Shown in pieces: positions 59,938-64,000 of a DNA stretch of 64,000 nucleotides. The stretch comes from Sporosarcina sp. P32b (lineage in GTDB: Bacteria; Bacillota; Bacilli; Bacillales_A; Planococcaceae). The first letter of the stretch is position 1. Each line of letters starts with the position of its first letter. The DNA is taken from the NCBI RefSeq assembly GCF_002743335.1, contig NZ_PDZB01000004.1, positions 111,385 to 175,384 of the forward strand. Reading direction: 5' to 3'. The translations under genes and the position numbers were made by a program. The notes beneath the pieces are model-generated. The model saw nothing but the letters and a program-made list of their open reading frames with translations, ran no database searches and was not told where the DNA came from.

Positions 59938-62472
59938 ATGGCAGACTTGCCAAAAGGCGGAGTGCAGGAAATAAATATTAATACAGAAATGAAAACCTCA
60001 TTTCTGAACTATGCGATGAGCGTTATCGTCTCTCGTGCGCTTCCAGATGTTCGAGATGGTTTGAAACCCGTACATCGCCGCATTTTGTATGCTATGCATG
60101 ATTTGGGCATCACTGCGGAAAAACCGCATAAAAAGTCGGCACGTATCGTAGGGGACGTTATTGGTAAGTACCATCCACACGGTGACAGTGCAGTATATGA
60201 CACGATGGTACGGATGGCTCAAGATTTTAGTTATCGCTACATGCTTGTAGATGGACATGGTAACTTTGGTTCTGTTGATGGTGACGGAGCAGCTGCAATG
60301 CGTTATACGGAGTCTCGTATGTCCCGTATTGCAATGGAATTATTACGTGATATCAATAAAAACACAATCGACTTCCAGGCAAACTATGACGAGCAGGAAA
60401 AAGAGCCTGCCGTCTTGCCAGGTCGTTATCCAAACTTATTGGTAAACGGTACATCAGGAATTGCTGTAGGGATGGCAACAAACATCCCACCCCATCACCT
60501 AGGTGAAACAATCGACGCTGTACTTGCTTTGGCAGAGAATAGCGCAATCACAACTGAAGAACTGATGGAAATCATTCCAGGTCCCGATTTTCCAACTGGC
60601 GGTATGATTCTTGGGCGTAGTGGTATTCGTCGTGCTTATGAAACGGGTCGAGGTTCATTGATCATCCGCGGAAGAGCAGAAATTGAGACGGCTGCAAATG
60701 GTCGTGAAACGATTATTGTCCATGAAATTCCTTTCCAAGTAAATAAGGCGAAGTTAATCGAGAAAATTGCCGAGCTCGTACGCGATAAGAAGATTGACGG
60801 CATTACACACTTGGCAGATGAATCAGACCGTACCGGTATGCGTATTGTTATCGAAGTACGACGAGATGCCAATGCCAACGTATTACTGAACAATCTGTAT
60901 AAACAAACTGCCTTGCAGACTAGTTTTGGGATCAATATGCTAGCTCTTGTAGACAAGCAACCAAAAGTATTATCCTTGAAAGAAATTTTATATCACTACT
61001 TAGAACACCAAAAAGTAGTCATTCGCCGTCGTACACAATTCGATTTGAATAAAGCGGAAGACCGCGCACATATCTTGGAAGGATTACGTATAGCGCTTGA
61101 TCATATTGATCGGATCATTGCCTTAATCCGTGCATCTAAGACAACGGCTGAAGCGAAAGCGAACTTGATGGAAACGTTCGAGCTATCTGATCGTCAGTCT
61201 CAAGCTATTCTAGATATGCGTCTGCAACGTTTGACTGGACTGGAACGAGACAAAATCGAGTCCGAATACCAAGAGTTGCTGACACTTATTGCTGAATTAC
61301 GTGCGATTTTAGCGGATGAGCTGAAGTTAATTGAAATTATCCGTGAAGAATTAAGCGAAATTAAAGAGCGTTTTGCGGACGAACGTCGAACAGAGATTAT
61401 GCTTGGCGGTTCTGAAATGCTTGAAGATGAAGACTTAATTCCAGTGGAAAACTCCATTGTGACATTAACTCACCAAGGATATATTAAGCGTCTGCCTGCT
61501 AATACGTATCGTAGTCAGAAACGTGGTGGTCGTGGAATCCAAGGTATGGGCACGAATGAAGATGACTTTGTAGAGCACTTACTCAATACATCTACGCATG
61601 ACACGATTTTACTGTTTACGAGCAGAGGGCGTGTATTCCGTAAAAAAGGCTATGAAGTACCTGAATACAGCCGAACTGCCAAAGGATTGCCGATTATTAA
61701 CCTGCTTGACTTCCAAAAAGGTGAAAAGGTTACGGCAATGATTCCAATTGATGAGTTTACTGAAGATCATTATTTATTCTTCTCAACAAAACAAGGTGTT
61801 ATTAAACGAACGTCGATTATGGACTATGCCAATATTCGTGCGAACGGTTTGATTGCATTAGGATTGCGCGAAGATGATGAATTAATCTCCGTTAGATCAA
61901 CTGATGGAACGTCAGATATTGCGATATGTACAAAACACGGCATGATGATTCGCTTTGACGAAGAAAGTATCCGTCCACTCGGCAGAACTGCTGCTGGTGT
62001 ACGTGGTATTAGACTGCGTCAAGAGGATGAGGTAATTGGTATGGATATCGTAGATGCAGGAGATGACATTCTGGTAGTTACTGAAAAAGGATACGGTAAA
62101 CGTACACCTGAAAGTGAATACCGATCTCAATCACGTGGTGGTTATGGATTGAAAACAATGCATATGACGGATCGAAATGGCGGTATTATCGCGATGAAGT
62201 CGGTTAACGGTGAAGAAGATTTGATGTTAATTACGATTCACGGGATCTTAATCCGTATGTCTATTGGCGATATCTCTATATTTGGTCGATCTACACAAGG
62301 TGTACGACTCATTCGATTAGCTGATGATGAACGCGTAGCAACAGTCGCAAAGGTAGAAAAGAATGAAGACTCTGAAGAAGAGCTAGATGATGAACTAGAA
62401 GACCACCTAGAAGTACTTGAAGAAGTACAACCAGATTCAGACATAGACGCTGGAACAGACTCAGAAGAATAA
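59938..62472 (+). CDS. gyrA: DNA gyrase subunit A
   Basis: An 844-residue topoisomerase subunit. The catalytic Tyr123 is in MRYTESRMS. The quinolone-determining region reads [12 protein letters not shown] with Ser84, the susceptible-type residue. The C-terminal DNA-wrapping blades include the GyrA box [10 protein letters not shown] at about residues 523-532, followed by an acidic tail rich in Glu and Asp. AAAGGAG precedes the ATG. It ends at a strong terminator. Confidence 0.97.
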   Translation: MADLPKGGVQEININTEMKTSFLNYAMSVIVSRALPDVRDGLKPVHRRILYAMHDLGITAEKPHKKSARIVGDVIGKYHPHGDSAVYDTMVRMAQDFSYRYMLVDGHGNFGSVDGDGAAAMRYTESRMSRIAMELLRDINKNTIDFQANYDEQEKEPAVLPGRYPNLLVNGTSGIAVGMATNIPPHHLGETIDAVLALAENSAITTEELMEIIPGPDFPTGGMILGRSGIRRAYETGRGSLIIRGRAEIETAANGRETIIVHEIPFQVNKAKLIEKIAELVRDKKIDGITHLADESDRTGMRIVIEVRRDANANVLLNNLYKQTALQTSFGINMLALVDKQPKVLSLKEILYHYLEHQKVVIRRRTQFDLNKAEDRAHILEGLRIALDHIDRIIALIRASKTTAEAKANLMETFELSDRQSQAILDMRLQRLTGLERDKIESEYQELLTLIAELRAILADELKLIEIIREELSEIKERFADERRTEIMLGGSEMLEDEDLIPVENSIVTLTHQGYIKRLPANTYRSQKRGGRGIQGMGTNEDDFVEHLLNTSTHDTILLFTSRGRVFRKKGYEVPEYSRTAKGLPIINLLDFQKGEKVTAMIPIDEFTEDHYLFFSTKQGVIKRTSIMDYANIRANGLIALGLREDDELISVRSTDGTSDIAICTKHGMMIRFDEESIRPLGRTAAGVRGIRLRQEDEVIGMDIVDAGDDILVVTEKGYGKRTPESEYRSQSRGGYGLKTMHMTDRNGGIIAMKSVNGEEDLMLITIHGILIRMSIGDISIFGRSTQGVRLIRLADDERVATVAKVEKNEDSEEELDDELEDHLEVLEEVQPDSDIDAGTDSEE

Positions 62473-62474
62473 AG

Positions 62475-62520
62475 AAAAGTTATTGAAGAGGCGTAATACG
62501 TCACTTCAATAACTTTTTTT
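62475..62520 (+). terminator. Terminator of gyrB-gyrA
   Basis: AAAAGTTATTGAAG (62475-62488) pairs with CTTCAATAACTTTT (62503-62516) and a T-run follows. Confidence 0.92.
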
Positions 62521-62614
62521 GCTTTTAGTAGGAAAAATTACTTATATATCTATCCAAATAATTGAGAGTATTATATGATAATAGATAGAGCGAAGAGGAA
62601 ATTAGGTGAGAGTG

Positions 62615-63727
62615 ATGGATGTTTACAAAGAAGTAAGTGAGCTAAGACGGGGTAGTTTTCTAAAAGAGGATCTATACGCCAATACAAGAAACCCTATTAT
62701 GGTCAAAGACACCAAGTTAATGCTAGAGCATTTTGAAATTCTCCATTCATTCGGTATTACCCGTGTGCTGGTTGAGTCCAAGGCACTCAGTAAGACAGAA
62801 CAAGGACCAACAGAGCAACTAACGGAAGTAAGATTAACGCCAGCGGTAGAGAAGCTAATGAACCAAATTGCCCCTCCGAAATCGAGGTCTTTGGAAACGC
62901 TCTATGATGAAGCAATAGAATCTTACAGAAAAGAATTTATCAGTTATAGATCAGGCAAGAAATTGGATGTTGCCGTCGTGCGGACAATTGTTTTACCTGT
63001 CATTCAAGCGTTTTTAGAGAACAAGGAATATGTTAGAAGACTAAATGAGTTTTCTACATTGCAAAATTATCGCGCCCATCACTCTATCAGCGTAGGCATT
63101 CTAGCAGCTTTAATAAGTGAAGCAATGGGGTATCCAAGAGGGCAAGTGCTTCAAATTGGTATAGCGGGCGTACTGGCAGATAGCGGTATGGCGAAAATCG
63201 ATGAAAACATTATTGACAAAGTAGCCTTTTTAACAAGTGAAGAGTTAAATGAAGTGAAAAAACATGTCATTCATAGTTTCCAAATGGTCAATGACTCTTC
63301 ATTAGTACGTCAGGAAATGAAAATAGCAATTTTACAGCATCATGAGCGCTTTGACGGCAGTGGTTATCCAAGAGGACTAAAAGGACAGGAGATTATGCAA
63401 ATCTCTCAAATACTCTCAGTGGCGGATGTGTATCACGCTATGGTATCCGAACGACCGTACAGGCAGAAGGAAAGTTCTTTTAAAGTAATCGAGTTAATGA
63501 GGGAAGAGGAATTTGGTAAGTTTGATATGAAGGTAATAGAAGTACTTCACGAACTGATCAACAAGCTGGCCATTGGAACAAAGGTGAAACTAACGACTGA
63601 TGAGATAGCGGAAGTCATTTACTTACACCGTGATTTCCCCTTGCGTCCTATCGTTAAGATTCTGGATACAGGTACACATATCGATCTATCATCTAATAGA
63701 AAGATCTCCATCGTTAAAATCTTTTAA
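62615..63727 (+). CDS. HD-GYP domain protein with a degenerate HD motif
   Basis: A 370-residue soluble protein. The N-terminal 110 residues match no domain I recognise; the rest is an HD-GYP domain. The GYP motif is intact (HHERFDGSGYPRGLKG) and so is VADVYHAM with RPYR. The key HD pair, normally HDIGK, is ADSGM here at about residues 188-192, so a metal-binding His is missing. It may be an inactive c-di-GMP or nucleotide sensor. The start has AGGTGA upstream of ATG 62615. It lies between gyrA and probable rRNA promoters. Confidence 0.85.
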   Translation: MDVYKEVSELRRGSFLKEDLYANTRNPIMVKDTKLMLEHFEILHSFGITRVLVESKALSKTEQGPTEQLTEVRLTPAVEKLMNQIAPPKSRSLETLYDEAIESYRKEFISYRSGKKLDVAVVRTIVLPVIQAFLENKEYVRRLNEFSTLQNYRAHHSISVGILAALISEAMGYPRGQVLQIGIAGVLADSGMAKIDENIIDKVAFLTSEELNEVKKHVIHSFQMVNDSSLVRQEMKIAILQHHERFDGSGYPRGLKGQEIMQISQILSVADVYHAMVSERPYRQKESSFKVIELMREEEFGKFDMKVIEVLHELINKLAIGTKVKLTTDEIAEVIYLHRDFPLRPIVKILDTGTHIDLSSNRKISIVKIF

Positions 63728-63782
63728 TAGAATAACCACTTGAATAACGTAGGAAGTAAGAGAAATTATGCGGGTATGCGTC

Positions 63783-63806
63783 ACTACTGTACAATAATGT
63801 AGTAGT
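63783..63806 (+). terminator. Weak hairpin after the HD-GYP gene
   Basis: ACTACT (63783-63788) pairs with AGTAGT (63801-63806), with a small ACA/TGT inner stem and a few T residues downstream. Confidence 0.4.
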
Positions 63807-63873
63807 TTCATATCCGTTTAATGTTGTAGGTACGGGTTTTCTAACGTTTGTTAAAAAGAAATGATAAAAAAGC

Positions 63874-63902
63874 TTGCATTCTCATAAAAGCGGTGGTATA
63901 TT
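63874..63902 (+). promoter_or_regulatory. Probable rRNA operon promoter P1
   Basis: TTGCAT (63874-63879), a 17-bp spacer and TATATT (63897-63902), preceded by an A-rich stretch typical of UP elements. Confidence 0.65.
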
Positions 63903-63970
63903 TATAAGCGTCGCATCAAGCAGTTGCGAAAACATCAAACTTAACAAGAAAAACTTTTTAAGTAAAAGTG

Positions 63971-63999
63971 TTGACAACTAAACGATGAGATGTTAATAT
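63971..63999 (+). promoter_or_regulatory. Probable rRNA operon promoter P2
   Basis: A consensus TTGACA (63971-63976), a 17-bp spacer and TAATAT (63994-63999). In B. subtilis an rRNA operon (rrnO) follows gyrA, with tandem promoters about 90 bp apart, as here. The 16S gene itself is outside the window. Confidence 0.7.
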
Positions 64000-64000
64000 T

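Overview
The window looks like the replication-origin region of a low-to-moderate GC, spore-forming member of the Bacillales, most like Planococcaceae of the Sporosarcina type. This is inferred from gene order (rpmH-dnaA-dnaN-yaaA-recF-gyrB-gyrA on one side; rnpA-yidC-jag-mnmE-mnmG-rsmG-noc-soj-spo0J, then ychF, rpsF-ssb-rpsR, gdpP-rplI-dnaB and walRKHIJ-htrA-rlmH on the other), from the spore-associated yyaC, and from Bacillus-type DnaA boxes, parS sites and DnaA-trios. No species can be proved from the sequence alone. Genes left of about 53.3 kb are mostly leftward and genes right of 53.7 kb are rightward, so transcription runs with replication from an origin at about 53.4-55.3 kb.

Layout. 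0-2.1 kb: the tail of a Fis-type sigma-54 activator, a consensus sigma-54 promoter and three genes for an FAD/2Fe-2S amine or amino-acid oxidoreductase. 2.1-7.1 kb: mqo, a DUF4317 gene, an Ohr peroxidase, an alpha/beta hydrolase and a Nudix hydrolase. 7.2-14.3 kb: a complete leftward Isd-type haem-acquisition operon (IsdC-like NEAT protein with an NPQTS sorting signal, NEAT-SLH protein, membrane-anchored double-NEAT protein, IsdE, permease, ATPase, sortase B) behind a strong promoter with a Fur-like box. 14.4-18.5 kb: small housekeeping and hypothetical genes. 18.1-23.1 kb: a glutathione module (HxlR regulator, glutathione-dependent formaldehyde dehydrogenase, S-formylglutathione hydrolase, GshF glutathione synthetase) with a large unexplained hairpin between the last two. 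23.1-24.8 kb: an AT-rich stretch with gene relics and a lipoprotein nucleosidase. 25-53 kb: the conserved left flank of the origin. 53.3-62.5 kb: oriC, dnaA, dnaN, yaaA, recF, gyrB, gyrA. 62.6-64 kb: a degenerate HD-GYP gene and two promoters that probably drive an rRNA operon just outside the window.

The core genes connect replication initiation (dnaA, dnaN, recF, gyrase), chromosome segregation and nucleoid occlusion (soj, spo0J, noc, three parS sites), envelope control (walRKHIJ, gdpP, yidC) and translation (L34, L9, S6, S18, RlmH, MnmE, MnmG, RsmG). The points that most deserve a second look are the hairpin in front of gshF, the five NEAT domains with different haem-ligand residues, the glutathione/formaldehyde module, the nucleosidase with an altered catalytic residue, the DnaA-box cluster beside rlmH, and the HD-GYP protein that has lost its HD pair. 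I did not see tRNA or rRNA genes, CRISPR arrays, insertion sequences or prophage genes.
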